A DNA stretch of 64,000 nt from Enoplolaimus lenunculus (lineage: Eukaryota; Nematoda; Enoplea; Enoplida; Thoracostomopsidae), in assembly GCA_030248215.1 (NCBI GenBank), contig JASANG010000108.1:1-64000 (forward strand). Direction: 5' to 3'. Below the pieces are notes generated by a model that was given only the letters and a program-made list of their open reading frames with translations, was not told the origin of the DNA and made no database searches. This document shows, piece by piece, positions 10,917 through 23,200 of the stretch (position 1 is the stretch's first letter; each line of letters starts with the position of its first letter). The translations under genes were made by a program, and so were the position numbers.

Positions 10917-11109
10917 GGACAATGCAAAGAACTGTGGCGGAACAGTAGTATAAGCATATTCCTAAGCCTAAAGCTTAAGCCTAAGCGTAAGAATGAGCAT
11001 ATTCCTAAGCCTAAGCGTAAGCCAAGCAAGTAAAAAATAGTCTATAAAGAAAGATCATTCTATTGCAGTCCTACAGAAAAACGTTCCGCCCCTGATCTTT
11101 ACATGGACC
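10917..11109. mobile_element. hAT-like MITE with hexamer core (family B)
   Basis: Starts GGACAATGCAAAGAAC and ends CTTTACATGGACC. The flanking octamers CAATATTC and CAATATTG match at 7 of 8. The core has CCTAAG hexamers with CGTAAGAATGAGC, the family B signature, and TTCCGCCCCTGATCTTTACA at the right end. Confidence 0.8.
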
Positions 11110-11868
11110 CAATATTGTAAGAGATATTTCGGATTCAATTGTTGAATGGTCATTGCCCGCAACGATATCCGGCTTATCTCTATTGCACTGTTGTTGGAAC
11201 CAATAAATATATGCCACTGACCTGTTCCGGGCTGTTCAGTGTTGAGGTTGAAGTTATACGAGTTAGAAGATGCTTCGTTGTACCATGAATCTACAGCTTC
11301 GGCTCCTAGAAAAAATTTAGAATCATGAATAGTGGCGGATCATGACATTATACCGGGCTTTGAGGTTGATTTCTATTGTAGGGTTCTGAAATGTTCCATA
11401 AAACCGTAGGGCGAATTGTAATTCTATTCAAAAATTTTCGTTGCGGGTTCGATCGAGAGCGCAGTCTGTAAGGCGGCGCCTCATTGGTCAATATTATTAT
11501 CCGCCTGTGATCATTGATTGGACATTCAAAAACACTTAATGAAATCGTTTTTGACGCATTCTAGTTGTAGCGTCTGACACTGTGATTACGTTGTCCAAAA
11601 TGAACCCGAGAGGAACATTTGCTTGTTTTGAACCATTTACATTCCGGTTACGGTGTGCGTTTTTGTAAAGACTGTATTTGATTTGCTAACCTAATCTGAA
11701 TGTCCATTCTCGCTGATCGGTTGCATAAATGTTTCGACCAATTCCAATTGCAGGTTCGTTGATAGACTCTATCGGGGTGCCTCGTCCAACTTCATTTGCG
11801 GCAGCCTAAATTCTACTTTGCACATCGATCGGTAGTTACTTGTTTAATTTTCTCCCACGGGTAGTGTA
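11110..11868. other. Intergenic, no recognised feature
   Basis: No long open frame. AGTGGCGGATCATGAC near 11333 resembles one end of the CAGTGGCGGATCC family, but no partner end was found. Nothing else can be supported. Confidence 0.4.
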
Positions 11869-12306
11869 CTGTAGTGACACGAATAAGGGGGTAATTAGAG
11901 GGGGGTCCCCATTTTGTGTCCCAATCAATAGGAGTCCGTATACCTAATAAGAGTTCGTATAAGGACGATAGAGTTCGTAAACCTTAATTGGAATCCATAA
12001 ATGTCAATTATCCCTAATTGTAGCACATAAACGACTCCAGGACCAAATAATTTGACTTCGAAACTTTAAAGCGTACTTAAGTTCGAAATACATTGCTAAC
12101 TGTAACTTTGCATTTATCGCTCAACTTATTGACACAAGACAAACACACGTTTAATTCAGCGGATAGTTGCGTACCGGATATATAAGTAACGAACGGTGGC
12201 AGAGAGTGGGTTAAAAATAAATAACTGTCCGTAACCGAATAACGTGGGGGGTACCCTCCGGAGAGGCCAAATAAATATCAGTTCCCCCTCATATTCGGGT
12301 CCAGAA
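11869..12306. mobile_element. TIR MITE, GTGACCCGAATAAG family (copy 2)
   Basis: Inverted relative to the copy at 6265: it starts GTAGTGACACGAATAAGGGG and ends CCCCTCATATTCGGGTCC. The interior matches the family over its whole length. Confidence 0.75.
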
Positions 12307-12489
12307 CAGTAGTATTGGTTATTACTTTTCAATCAAGCAGCTGGCTGCCACCGCCCCCCACCTCTGAACTACCCGCAATTTCAAGGGACACTATGTAGAA
12401 TGTACAGATGTGCCACCCTACACGCTCCCTCCCGTGCTTAGCGGTTCTCATCAAAAGCACTTGAATAGAAGATGACCGGTTCACATCAC

Positions 12490-12932
12490 CAATGATACAA
12501 GAGTATGCAACTCTTGAGGTTCCGCATGGTACAAAATGTACTCGGCATGAATTCTGTTTCCGAACGACAATCTATTTAGAGTGGGCACAGCTTGTGCAAA
12601 CCGTGGCACTGTATATATCCGGCACAGAGTGGAACTTGGTTTAAACTGCAGGCGTGGGTAAAAGGTGAGTCGTGCGGGTAGTACTTTTTAACGTGGGTAA
12701 ACCCGCGAGTAAAATTTTTTTATTTACCTGAGTAAAGCGGGGGTCGTGAGAAAAATCCTTACCCACTTCTCACTCTGATCTGGCATTAAAATGCTCCAGT
12801 TATTGTTTAATTTAGGGGTATTGCAGGCGACAGCGACCCCCTCTGAGATCCACCAAAAACGGAACGCCCGGTGGTACGTTTTGGACCATGCGGAACGCCA
12901 AGAGTTGCGTACTCGTGTATCATTCACTCTTG
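12490..12932. mobile_element. TIR element beginning AATGATACAAGAGT
   Basis: AATGATACAAGAGTATGCAA at the left is answered by TTGCGTACTCGTGTATCATT at the right. A diverged copy is at 51783-52046. The short minus-strand frame inside (12724-12939) is not a gene. Confidence 0.6.
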
Positions 12933-13798
12933 ATATCACTAATCATCATTTCCCGGTATTTATATTTTGAACGGTTGCGGTGCCGGAAATTATTTTTGAC
13001 CCTTGATTGTCCGTTGCTCCAGGCAAAATGTAAAGCTCATGCTTTTAGCTGGATGCCATTGGCTGGGTTTTCGAAATCTTACTGAAGTATTTTACTTAAG
13101 TTATACTTAAGTATTGTCTTAAGTTGATAAGATTTATTGAATACATAAATTTCGAGCAAAATCAAATGAACGCCAAATGTCAGCCATCGTGATAACAAGA
13201 AAGTAACAGTTTGATTTAGAAGGCACCGTAACTACAAATTTTAGCTTAGTATGTCTGAATGCTAAATTTGTAATCTATCGAATTTAGTCAGCGACTTAAG
13301 TATTTACTTAACTTAAGTACGCTTTTAAAACCGACGAAATGGTTTAGTAATTACTTTGCCAAGTCTTACTTTAAGCACAGTTTCAGAAACCTAGCTATTA
13401 ATATTTTTGAAATTCAACACGACAACGCAAAGGTGGAAGTGGGGGCCTCACCTTGCGAGGAATTTTTCTAGTCGTCCCACCCCATTGGGCCTCGTGAAAG
13501 ATATGCACTTCCTGCCCAACAATAATAGCAGTTATAGCAAAAAACTTTATCAGCCTTTCAACTATTTTTATGTTTAGTTTCCATGCTTTTACGCAATTAA
13601 TATATCTTTCCGCAAATTTTACTTATATTAAATTAAATTCTGTAAAGCGGCAGACCAGCAAAATTCTATTAAAAAATCAATCAAAAGATAGAAAAAATTA
13701 AAATATTCAGTTTGAAAAAACTTTCAGTTTTTACTTTTGAGCTAAAAATTTCAAAATCGCCAAACATTCATCGTTGGATTTTTACTGCATTCGTTGCA
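12933..13798. other. Intergenic, no feature
   Basis: AT-rich with several AAGTA/TACTT runs (13080-13330). No gene or clear element is visible. Confidence 0.4.
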
Positions 13799-13915
13799 GT
13801 ATGCGGGGCGGCATGTCCGGTCAATTCCGCCCCTGGCCCCATGGTAGCCCGTAAGGCCGGCAGTGCGCTCCCGAGTTTCACTTCAATCACTGTGACAAAG
13901 AATCGTATTTTGAGG
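13799..13915. other. GC-rich exon-like island
   Basis: This segment of about 117 bp is much richer in GC than its AT-rich flanks and open on both strands. On plus it has an acceptor (TTCGTTGCAG) and a donor (GAG|GTAAAT). On minus it has an acceptor (TTTGTCACAG) and a donor (GCA|GTAAAA). The plus frame reads SAPGPMVARKAGSALPSF; the minus frame reads KLGSALPALRATMGPGAEL. I recognise neither and cannot pick the strand. Confidence 0.25.
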
Positions 13916-13975
13916 TAAATTCTAAAATATGTTGATGGTGTAATGAGAACTTAAGTGAAAAGTTTCAGTGTGGAT

Positions 13976-14110
13976 CAATACTTGTCTTGCGGATGCGTCC
14001 GTCACCATCAATCACCATCCGTCACCGTACGGTACATATATCGTACGTGAGTAATCGACGTACACCTACTGTACGGTGACGTACAGTGACGGACGGCGCC
14101 AAAGTCATCA
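13976..14110. repeat. GC-rich hairpin element (copy 2, diverged)
   Basis: CCGTCACC/GGTGACGG arms surround CGTACGGTACATATATCGTACG. This is the same architecture as 10650-10827, but the ends are eroded. Confidence 0.5.
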
Positions 14111-14117
14111 GAAGTAT

Positions 14118-14318
14118 GGCCCATGTAAAAAACAGGGCGGAACGTTTTTCAGTGGGACTGCAATAGAATAAGCTTCAGTTTTAGATTAATTTTTCTGCCT
14201 GGCTTAGGCTTATTCTTAGGCTTAGGGATATGCTCATTCTTACTCTTAAGCTTAGGCTTAGGCTTAGGCTTAGGAATATGCTTATAATACTGTTCAACCC
14301 CTGTTGTTTACATTGGCC
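14118..14318. mobile_element. Family B MITE, inverted
   Basis: Starts GGCCCATGTAAAAAACAGGG and ends TACATTGGCC. The flanking octamers AGAAGTAT and AAAAGTAT match at 7 of 8. The core is TTAGGC hexamers. Confidence 0.8.
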
Positions 14319-14339
14319 AAAAGTATAGCACCACCCTTA

Positions 14340-15348
14340 TGGGTCGTCCACGTTTAAAATGCGCGCAGATTTGTAAAAAAATGTCTCTCCTTTTTGGGTG
14401 CCCGCGTTATCCCTACCCACTATCTTTATACACTGTTTGAGATGGCAATATGTCATTGTCTGAACCTTTAGACAATGAATATGGTCTACGCATAAATATT
14501 TACTTGCCCTGACATCATTATCAGGAACTGTTATTGTCCACAGTCCCTCGGAAGGGACTCAATTTTTTGAGTTGAATGATGCATGTGAATATGCGTGCAC
14601 AGCGTGTGACCGTAATGTCCTGACATCATACAGACAACGTGTATTTGTCCAGAGTCCCTTCCGACAAAGAGTAAATTAACTTTATGTAAGTACAGCTATG
14701 AAACTGTATTTTGCCTCCGGCTAGGATGTGTATTTTGATTCTGTTCCAAATAGGGCGGGTGGAACATTTTTATTACATCGGCGCGTGCATTTTATGGAGC
14801 ATCCACGTTATAACGCTCGCGAAAAAGTAAAAAATTGTCCTGTCCCTCAGAGGATCAACGTTGTGTGAACAGAGTGGGCTTAGACAGTAGGTCTTTCGCG
14901 AATAACTTATCCTTACAGAGTAGCGACAATAAACATAGCCAGTTTGGAAGCTTATATTTGTCTTAACCTTACGGCAATGACATGTTTTTGTCCCTATGCC
15001 ATATGCACAGTGTACAAATTTACTGAGTCCCTCCGAAGGGACTATTTAAACAAAACTGTGTGCGTGTATATACGCAAACTTCACACATTTCAAATAAAAC
15101 GCTATAACAATATCTGCATTACTGCACATACCGTAAAATGTCCATACAGCCCAAAAACGCCATGTGTTTTGTCCGAGTCCCTTACGACAGACTGCGGACA
15201 AACACCACTATCTAAGCACACCATTATTTATGTCCAGACACTCTAGCTACAATTGTAAAACGTACTCTGTTTGTAGGGGTAAACTGGACATTTTTTTGCA
15301 TCTGCGCAAGCGTTATAACGTGGATGCTCCATTAACGTGGATGACCCA
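14340..15348. mobile_element. 1-kb TIR element flanked by TTA
   Basis: Starts TGGGTCGTCCACGTT and ends AACGTGGATGACCCA, with TTA on both sides (14337-14339, 15349-15351), as in PIF/Harbinger-type elements. A second inverted motif (GGAGCATCCACGTTATAACG) occurs at about 14797 and near the right end, and short GAGTCCCTCCGAAGGGACT-type palindromes recur. It carries no transposase frame. Confidence 0.65.
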
Positions 15349-15427
15349 TTACAAACGTATGCTATGAAAAAGCGAATGTAACCAATGAAAATTGATCGTG
15401 TGAAAGCAAACTGTTACCACGTTTTAC

Positions 15428-15619
15428 CTTTGCTAAAAACGCCAGCGTTCGGTCATATCGAAGTAGTTTGGCTCGGTGACGTCGGCGATAAAAGTTTTGT
15501 ATTCGAATCACGGAATCAATACGGCGTGTGGGTAACTCGTCTATAATGCCACGACCAACCGTCGGACGTAATTGAATCGCTAGCAACGTAGAATACGCCA
15601 AAAGGATCAGGCCAAGCAT
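15428..15619 (-). CDS. Possible first exon of an unrecognised gene
   Basis: An ATG at 15619 opens 64 codons that run exactly to a donor (AAG|GTAAAA). The frame starts with a hydrophobic signal-like segment (LGLILLAYSTLLAI) and contains an IQ-like basic segment, IRIQNFYRRRHRAK. The start, hydrophobic lead and phase-0 donor favour a real exon, but no downstream exon was found on the minus strand. The island at 13799-13915 does not fit its phase. No function is assigned. Confidence 0.35.
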
Positions 15620-17119
15620 TTATCATTTATTGGAGGTAATTTCAGTTGTGGTTTATTGGAAATGCGCTGGCGAAGCTAACGTAGGTACTTACTACAACGG
15701 GTTTTTGTGATATTTGGTTTTTTTAAAAAAGTAATTGTAGACGAGGTAGAGATTAAACGCTGCGCGGAGTTCCAGGCTGTTTGTGAAATTAATAGAATCG
15801 TTTAATTAAGACTTAGATGTTTATATTGAACTAGGTATAGTTATTCAGGATTCCATCAGGAACTTAATTCTACAGGAACACAAACATGAATTGAATTTAT
15901 GCAGGAATTTGGCCGGAACAGGAATTCCGGTTGAGTAATCCGGTTTTTGCTGGTTTTTCCGAGGGGTGAAAAAACGGAGAAAAGGGAAAAAACTTTATTA
16001 TAATCTTAGTAAAGTATTCGTAAAACAGCGACAAAACATCGCAGAAACCGTGAGAATTTCGGTTTTCTCACGCTACCGTCAAAGCGAAGGCTGATTTACT
16101 GGGGAGGGTTCAGCGGCGGATCAAGGAAACTCTAAAATGGCTGACCGCATGAGATATACATAGTGGATGCTCTCGCGACCGAAGCAAGCCAGAAACCAAA
16201 TGCCATTTGAGTGCTAAACCTTAAAATACAAAATCTTGGTTCCCACCTTTGGATCCGGCAAAATAGTCGTTTCTATTCTTCCAATGTCATTTTTTCAATA
16301 GACAAATCATCCATCAACGTTGTTGCGCCTGGGGAAGCATTAGTACATAATTTTCAATTTTTCCTTTTTTTCCAGAAAAATAACGGAAAAACCGTGTTTT
16401 ATCGGGCGATTCTATTTTTCCAAAAAAACCCAACCCTGTTTACAGCAACAGACGCTGATCACAAAGGCGAAAACGAGTTCACTTATATTGCTTAACCCAA
16501 ATTGATTATTTTCCGGTCAGCTTGTTAATATATTTCAGCTCCGGCTCAGAAGGTTTCGTAACCGTTTTTGAAACCATTACCAATAAACCCTGTCATTTAT
16601 TTTAGAATTTGATGAAAAAACAAGTTTCACTTTATGAGTTGCATTTTAGACGTAAAAATTGAAAAATTACCAAAAAAAGGAATTGCGAAAATAAAAATTA
16701 AATTCTAAAAATGAATTTTAAAATTTCATTTTCGCTCAGAAGATGTTACTGACATATACACAGAATGATCTTGAGTTTGTTTATTGAAGTTGCATCTTTA
16801 ATACGAGTATTATTAATGTTGTTTTTTGGTTTTGCATGACCTCACAATGATACATACAGACAATTGAACGAAAAAAATGGGACAAATTTGACAAAAATTA
16901 ATATTTTAAATCAAATATTTAAGATTAGTTTGTATTTACATAATTTGTTAAAATTTAAAATCAAACCTATGGTCATAAACATCATAACATCGACAACTTT
17001 TTTCAAATTATATATATCAGAGTAAGATGTAGGCAAGGGTTTTTTACCCGACCCGTGCTTTACCAAGGCAATGAGAATTGTTTTACCAACGGCTTTACCC
17101 AAGCTAAAAAGATCTGCAT
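15620..17119. other. Intergenic, no gene
   Basis: AT-rich. A frame at 16211-16495 lacks codon structure or family features. GGAACAGGAATTCCGG-type sequence near 15915 resembles 51230-51320, suggesting an old dispersed repeat. Confidence 0.35.
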
Positions 17120-17560
17120 ACTATAGCGACCCGAATAAGAGGGGGTAAAGAGGGGGGTTCCCATTTGAGTCCGAATCAATTGGAGTCCGTATCCCTAAGA
17201 AGAGTCCGTAAGCGGATAGAGTCCTTAAACCCTTAGAGTCCATAAGTGTCAATTATCCCTAATTGTAGAGCATACATGACTGTAGGACCATATAAAGTTG
17301 AGTTCGAAACTTTAAAGCGTACTTAAGTTTTGAAAGTAATTCCTAAGTATAACCTTGCATTATCGGTCAAACTTTTGATACATGACAAATAAACGTTTAA
17401 TTCAACGGATAATTGCAGTATCGGATATATATCAGTAAGGAAGGGTGGCGGAGGCCGGGTTGAAAATAAATAGCAGTCCGTTACCGGATAACAAGGGGGG
17501 CACCCTCTGGAGAGGCCAAAAAATATTAATCCCCCTCTTATTGAGAAGGTATAGCTTTGC
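17120..17560. mobile_element. TIR MITE, GTGACCCGAATAAG family (copy 3)
   Basis: Starts TAGCGACCCGAATAAGAGGG and ends with an eroded CCCCCTCTTATTGAG. The interior matches copies 2 and 4 closely (GAGAGGCCAAA, GGATATATATCAGTAA). Confidence 0.7.
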
Positions 17561-18344
17561 TTCAGTATGACCCACCTCCGTGCCTGAATTTAAACCAGTA
17601 TTTCAAAGATTGCTGGTGATTTCCACGATAATGAAGTTTTGCGTTGTATCTCCAATGAATTTTACACTTGATAACAAACGAGAAACAACAAAATTTCGAA
17701 CCCGACCAAATAAAGCACAGAACCTAGGCTTTTTCAACGCTCGTTGACTAGCTTAGTTTTTATAGCTTATGTTTTCCACCCACATAAAGGTTTGGCGCAG
17801 GTATAAACTGTCAATTCCTGAAATGTTTTACCCGACCCGCGTTTACCCACGAATAAAGTCCCATTTTGATATATATTATATGTATATATGTGATTAATTA
17901 TATGTTTATGCGTTTGATTCAAATGACACTACTGGTATGTAATGCATTGCACTGTAACGCATTCTTGTAGGCAGATAAAATGTGTATTATGTCTATATAA
18001 TTAAAGCTATAATTCCCCACATACGTATTTTGGGCAACTTTCAAGCATTACTTGGCTTACAATCAACTTTTAGAACACACACGTGATTGTTCTATGAAAA
18101 GAAAATCTGCATGCAGATGTTCGAAGCACCGAAAAATTGATGAATAAGCCTATATAAGTTCTACTGCAGCTGGAAACATTGTCTGATTTTATACACAAAG
18201 CCGAAATTAATTTAGAGGTATTAAAGTGCGGTTGTATAATTATTATTATTAGATGTTCTTCCCGGGCATCAATAAGCGGCGAAAGATCAAAGGTCATTAA
18301 GTTCCGATACTTTGTTTTATCTTTCCGCTTGAAGGCCTTATGTT
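17561..18344. other. Intergenic, no feature
   Basis: AT-rich; no gene or assignable repeat seen. Confidence 0.4.
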
Positions 18345-18556
18345 GGCGTGGCAGAGTTGCGTTCCAGTACGGCGCCGCCCGTCACCGTCCGTTACCATAC
18401 GTTATCGTACGTGAGTTATTGCGTAAGATACCGCACGGTGATCGACGCAGACGGACGGCGCCGTATTATGACGAACGGTACCGTACGGATGACGGACCGA
18501 GCTGAACGGATGATGGATGATGGCGCCGAACGTCACGACAGTATAGCGCCATCCTA
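18345..18556. repeat. GC-rich hairpin element (copy 3)
   Basis: Arms rich in CCGTCACCGT and ACGGTGATCGACG, ending GTATAGCGCCATCC. The left end is diverged. Short open frames on both strands follow the palindrome. Confidence 0.6.
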
Positions 18557-18636
18557 ACAGAATTAAAGTTCATGCGTTTGTATATATATATTTGAATTTA
18601 GTAAAATCTTAAAGCCTAAAATTTATGCTTCACATG

Positions 18637-18724
18637 GTCCATGTTACTTTAAGGGGCTAGGAACACATTTTTGCAAGGAATACGCTTAATCTACTGTTTA
18701 CGCCCCTAAAAGTAACATTGGACC
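18637..18724. mobile_element. Short family C MITE, internally deleted
   Basis: Ends GGTCCATGTTACTTTAAGGGG and CCCCTAAAAGTAACATTGGACC are inverted. Only about 40 bp of core remains, with TACGCTTAATCTACTG, the family C right-end signature. Confidence 0.65.
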
Positions 18725-18958
18725 TTCGCAGGATCGATCGTTTTGACACATAGCAACTCGAATAATAGTTTTTCTGGTCCTTAACAACCAACATGGATAT
18801 ATAAGGCTGTTTAGCTTATGGTACAGATTAGTATTGATATCTGCTGGTTTATTGCATGCAATTAGTTTTTTGTTGAGTCGGCTTTACTATAATATCATCA
18901 CTAGGTACTTAATACTTCTACATAAAAGGTAGTCAAGTGTTTGTTTTGCCTAATTTAC

Positions 18959-18963
18959 TTAAA
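18959..18963 (+). other. ARL3: Candidate one-codon first coding exon of ARL3
   Basis: The first visible ARL3 exon begins at Gly2 in phase 0, so the ATG must close an upstream exon. Here AAAATG is followed directly by GTAGGT, a good donor. A weaker alternative (ATG|GTACAG) lies at about 18836. Only a transcript can decide. Confidence 0.25.
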
Positions 18964-19056
18964 ATGGTAGGTGTAATTTGACTTGCAGATAGTAATTTTT
19001 GATTTTAGAAATATTTGTTGTCGAATTTTCTGTTGATGTTGGTTGTTATTAATATT

Positions 19057-19211
19057 GGCCCATGTATAGAACAGGGCCTTAACAATAGTATAAGCATATT
19101 CCTAATCCTAAGCCTAAGCCTAAGCCTAAGCAAAAAAATTGGTCTAAAGTTTAAACTGACTCTATTATAACCCCTCCGGAAAACAATCCGGCCCTGTTCT
19201 ATACATAGGTC
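19057..19211. mobile_element. Family A MITE
   Basis: Starts GGCCCATGTATAGAACAGGG; near-identical flanking octamers TTAATATT and ATAATATT. The core holds only four hexamers. Confidence 0.75.
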
Positions 19212-19614
19212 ATAATATTTTACAGTGAAATTTGCTTAAATTGTCATTTTGCAGCTATAATTGATACTAGTACACGTAGTTGAGGCTAAATTGTTCCCTG
19301 GGCTTCTCATATTTAAATGAACAAAATAAAATATATAAAACATCTGAAACAATAGGTATATCAGTGCATACAAACTTAATTTGCAAACGTAAACAAAAAT
19401 CTGTTGGAATGCTGTCCCAAATACGTATGTGGGGCGTTCCAGCTTTAATATATAGATTATTAGAGAATCTAAGGCTAATTTTGTAAACCATGATGAAATC
19501 GTGATAGAAAGTTAAATTTGGCAACAAACTGAACGAGTTGCAACCACGGTGTAAACGGACAGTAAAAATAAGGGAAACGGAAACGGAAAACAAATATTTT
19601 AGCATAAAAGTTAC

Positions 19615-19761
19615 GATCCATGTATAGAACAGGGCCGTAACCGTACTATAAGCATATTCTAAAGCCTAAGCCTAAGCAAAAAATTTGTAGTCTAAAGCTT
19701 GAACTGACCCTATTACAGCCCTGCCGGAAAACGACCTGGCCCTGTTTTCTATACATGGACC
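19615..19761. mobile_element. Family A MITE, short
   Basis: GATCCATGTATAGAACAGGG to CTATACATGGACC; core reduced to two hexamers. Followed by AT-rich sequence up to ARL3 exon 2. Confidence 0.7.
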
Positions 19762-20287
19762 AAAGGTTCAAAGATGTTTTATTTTTCTGCAAACATAATG
19801 GACGCGTGATTCAGATATTCACCAGGCTTTCTGAAATTTTTAAACAAAATATGGCTGATGCATCGAAATTAAAAGTTTCAACGAATTTCGTCATATATAT
19901 TTATTTCATTTCGAAATACTGCAGAAATATTTGTAATGAAAAATTGTGAGAAATATATTTGTGATTTATAACTAATTTTGAGCATCCAAATATTATAACA
20001 GAATTTCCGTTATTTACTGTAATGGATACGAAAATGTAAACAGATACCGATTGTTACCGGAAGCGGATACAGCCTGGTTGCAACGTTTAAACTACGCTGA
20101 CCCGGAATTTCACACAAAGCCAAAACCTGTGACCTGGATCAAACTCGACTAAACTGATCGAAATTGTGATTTTGTTCTGAAAAAATTCGGCGAATTTAGC
20201 AAAATATACTTTCTTAGGATTGCAATTTTGAAAACAAATTTGTTGATCCAATTGTTCGTTTATGACGATTACTAATTTTGATTTTAG

Positions 20288-23200
20288 GGCCTTTTGTCAA
20301 TATTGAAAAAGTTCAAATCAGCACCAGACAAAGAAATTCGCATATTACTATTGGGTAATGATTATTTTTCAGTTAAGGTTATGTATAAACATATGCGTAA
20401 GCCTAAGCGGAAGAATGAGCTTATACCTAAGCCTATCCGTAAGCAAAATAATTAGTCAACAGATTAAGCTTAGTATATTGCAGTCACACAGAAAAACGTT
20501 ACGCCCCTGATCTTTTGAACATTCTTTGGTGAGTTAAAGTAATATTAAACTTTATTTGTAGTTGTGATGTTAAATTCCATCTGAGGTTCGCTTAATACAT
20601 TGCCATCGTCCAAGGGTGGTGCGATACGTGTCACGCGGCGCACTCCGCCGCCGTCCGTGGCTCTCCAGCTCCGTCCGTCACCGACCGGGTCCGTGAGTCA
20701 CCTTCCGTCACTACACGGTATCATTCGATATATAATTTGCGTACGATACCGCACAGCGACGGACGACGCCGACGGTGACGGACGGCGCCGTACGGATGAC
20801 ACACGGTGGACGGCGCCGGACGTCATCAACAGTATAGCGCCACCCTTTATGATAATCTTAATCGTTAAGGTGGCGCTATACTTATCATGACGGACGTCGC
20901 CATCCGTCACCGTGCGGTATCGTACGCAAGTTACATTTACGTACGATAGCGTAAAGTGACGGACTGTGACACACAACAAGTATACCGCCACCCTTAGTAT
21001 CTGAACAATGTAATACAACTTACATTTTATAACACCGCTCTGCAATCGTTAGCGGTGTGTTTGTCATGTTCTCTACGCAACTTACGAGCAAGAAACCAGC
21101 AGAGAATCCACAAATTTCGAAAAGCGAGGGTCGCGCCAGAAGCCTAAACCACTTGAGCGCTAAACCTTAATGCAAAGCTTTAGTTTTTATCTCTGTTGGG
21201 TACTTGCGCCGGGGTGACCGTCTTCTTGGACCGACAGTGCTAGGAACACTCTTCCATAGGAACTCTTTAAGGCCAAATCGGGCATAATGTGGCTACTGTA
21301 ACGCTGAATAATTGTGGTTTTTAAAAATCCACTAATCATACTTATCTTTTGATCATTATTGTTTTAGGATTGGACAATGCTGGAAAGACAACTCTGCTCA
21401 AAGGATTGGCATCAGAAGACATAACGCATATTACACCAACGCAGGTAAGGGTCAGTGTAAAAGAACAGGGGCGGAACAGTATTATAAGCTGATTCCAAAG
21501 CCTAAGCCTAAACGTAAGAATGAGTTTATTCCTATGCCTAAGCCTAAGCCAAGCAAAAAATTAGTCTAAAGCTTTTAAGCTTACTCCATTGCAGTACCAC
21601 AGAAAACGCTCCGCAACTCATCTTTACATGGGCTCAGGTAAGAGTAACGTTTATCAGCTTCAAATTTTGTTAATTTTTACATTTACCTATTTTGTATCCG
21701 GCTGGAGCGTCTAAAACAGGTTTAGGCTCCCTTTAAATGCCGTCAAACATCGATGACGGGCGATAAACACAATTTCAAGTGTAAAGATCAGCGGCGGAAC
21801 GTTTTTCAGTGGCACTGCAATAGAGTAAGCTTAAGCTTTAGACTAATTTTTTGCGTAGGCTTAAGTTTAGGTTAAGTTCATTCTTTTGATTGAGCTTAGA
21901 CTTAGGCTTACGAATATGGCTATACTATTGCTTTACGACCAATGTGTTATGCATTAGCCGGTTAAACAAGTAGTTTGAGAGTTTTTCCTACTTTAAATTA
22001 AAAAAAATAACTTAAATTTGCTAGCTATGTCGTCTGTGATTCGTATTTAACGCGTGCAGTTTTGATTATGGTTGCGTATCTATGAGCTTATCAGTGTTTT
22101 GGCTACTGTATACAACGGGGCAGTAACAGTAGTATAAGCATATTCCTGAGCCTAGCGTAAAGATTGAGCTTGAACTCAAGCCTGAGTATTAGTAAAAATT
22201 ATATATAGAGAAAAGCTTAAAGTTTAATCAATGGCGTTTTGTCAGAAAAAACGTTCCGCCCCTGATCTTTACTAAGGGTCAATATTTTGAACTGACTGAC
22301 TTTCATTTCAACTGTAAAATGGTACATTTCTTACAATTTCAGGGTTTCAATATCAAAAGTGTCATGTCGGAAGGAGTGAAATTAAATGTTTGGGACATTG
22401 GTGGTCAACGCAAAATTCGGCCGTATTGGAAGAATTATTTTGAAAATACAGATGTCCTTGTAAGCATTTTTCAGGAAGATGACGACCGCAACGATCCGGC
22501 CGTCAGTAGGTCCGTTAATCTATAGGAGTCCGTATCCCGAATAAGAGTCCGTAAGCGGATAGAGTCTGTAAACCCTAATTAGAGTCCATAAGTGTGAATT
22601 ATCCCTAATCGTAGTGCAAAAATGACTCCAGGACCAAATACTGTTGAGTTGGAAACCTTGAAGCGTACTTAAGTTTTGAAAGTACATTCGTAAGTAACAT
22701 TACATGATCGCTCAAGCTATTGGCACAAGACAAATAAACGGTTAATTCAACGTACACTTGCAATACCAGATATATCAGTAACGAAGGACGGCGGAACGCG
22801 GGTTAAAAATAAATAACAGTCCGTAACCTAATAATAGGTGGCACCCTCTGGAGAGGCCAAATAAATATCAGCCCCCTCTTATTCGGATCACTACAGTACT
22901 TAAAGTAAAATGTTAGTAGGTTTCACAAACCAAGCCAATGAGTAAATACATGCGTCATTGCACATTATATTGTGAAAAAATGTTCTACAAAGAGGGGGTT
23001 CAGTCTTTCTAGAAAAAATTTTCCTCCCCCAGAAAATTTTAACCTCGCTGAGCAGCTTGTGACTTCAACCGTGCGCCCCGACACTGCAAAAAATGGTGAG
23101 TCAAATTGACTTTCTCCGAAAAAGGCTTTTCCGGACTACACAAACTGAGTCAAATTTGACTCCACCTGAGTCAAATTCGACTCAATTTGACTATTGAGGA

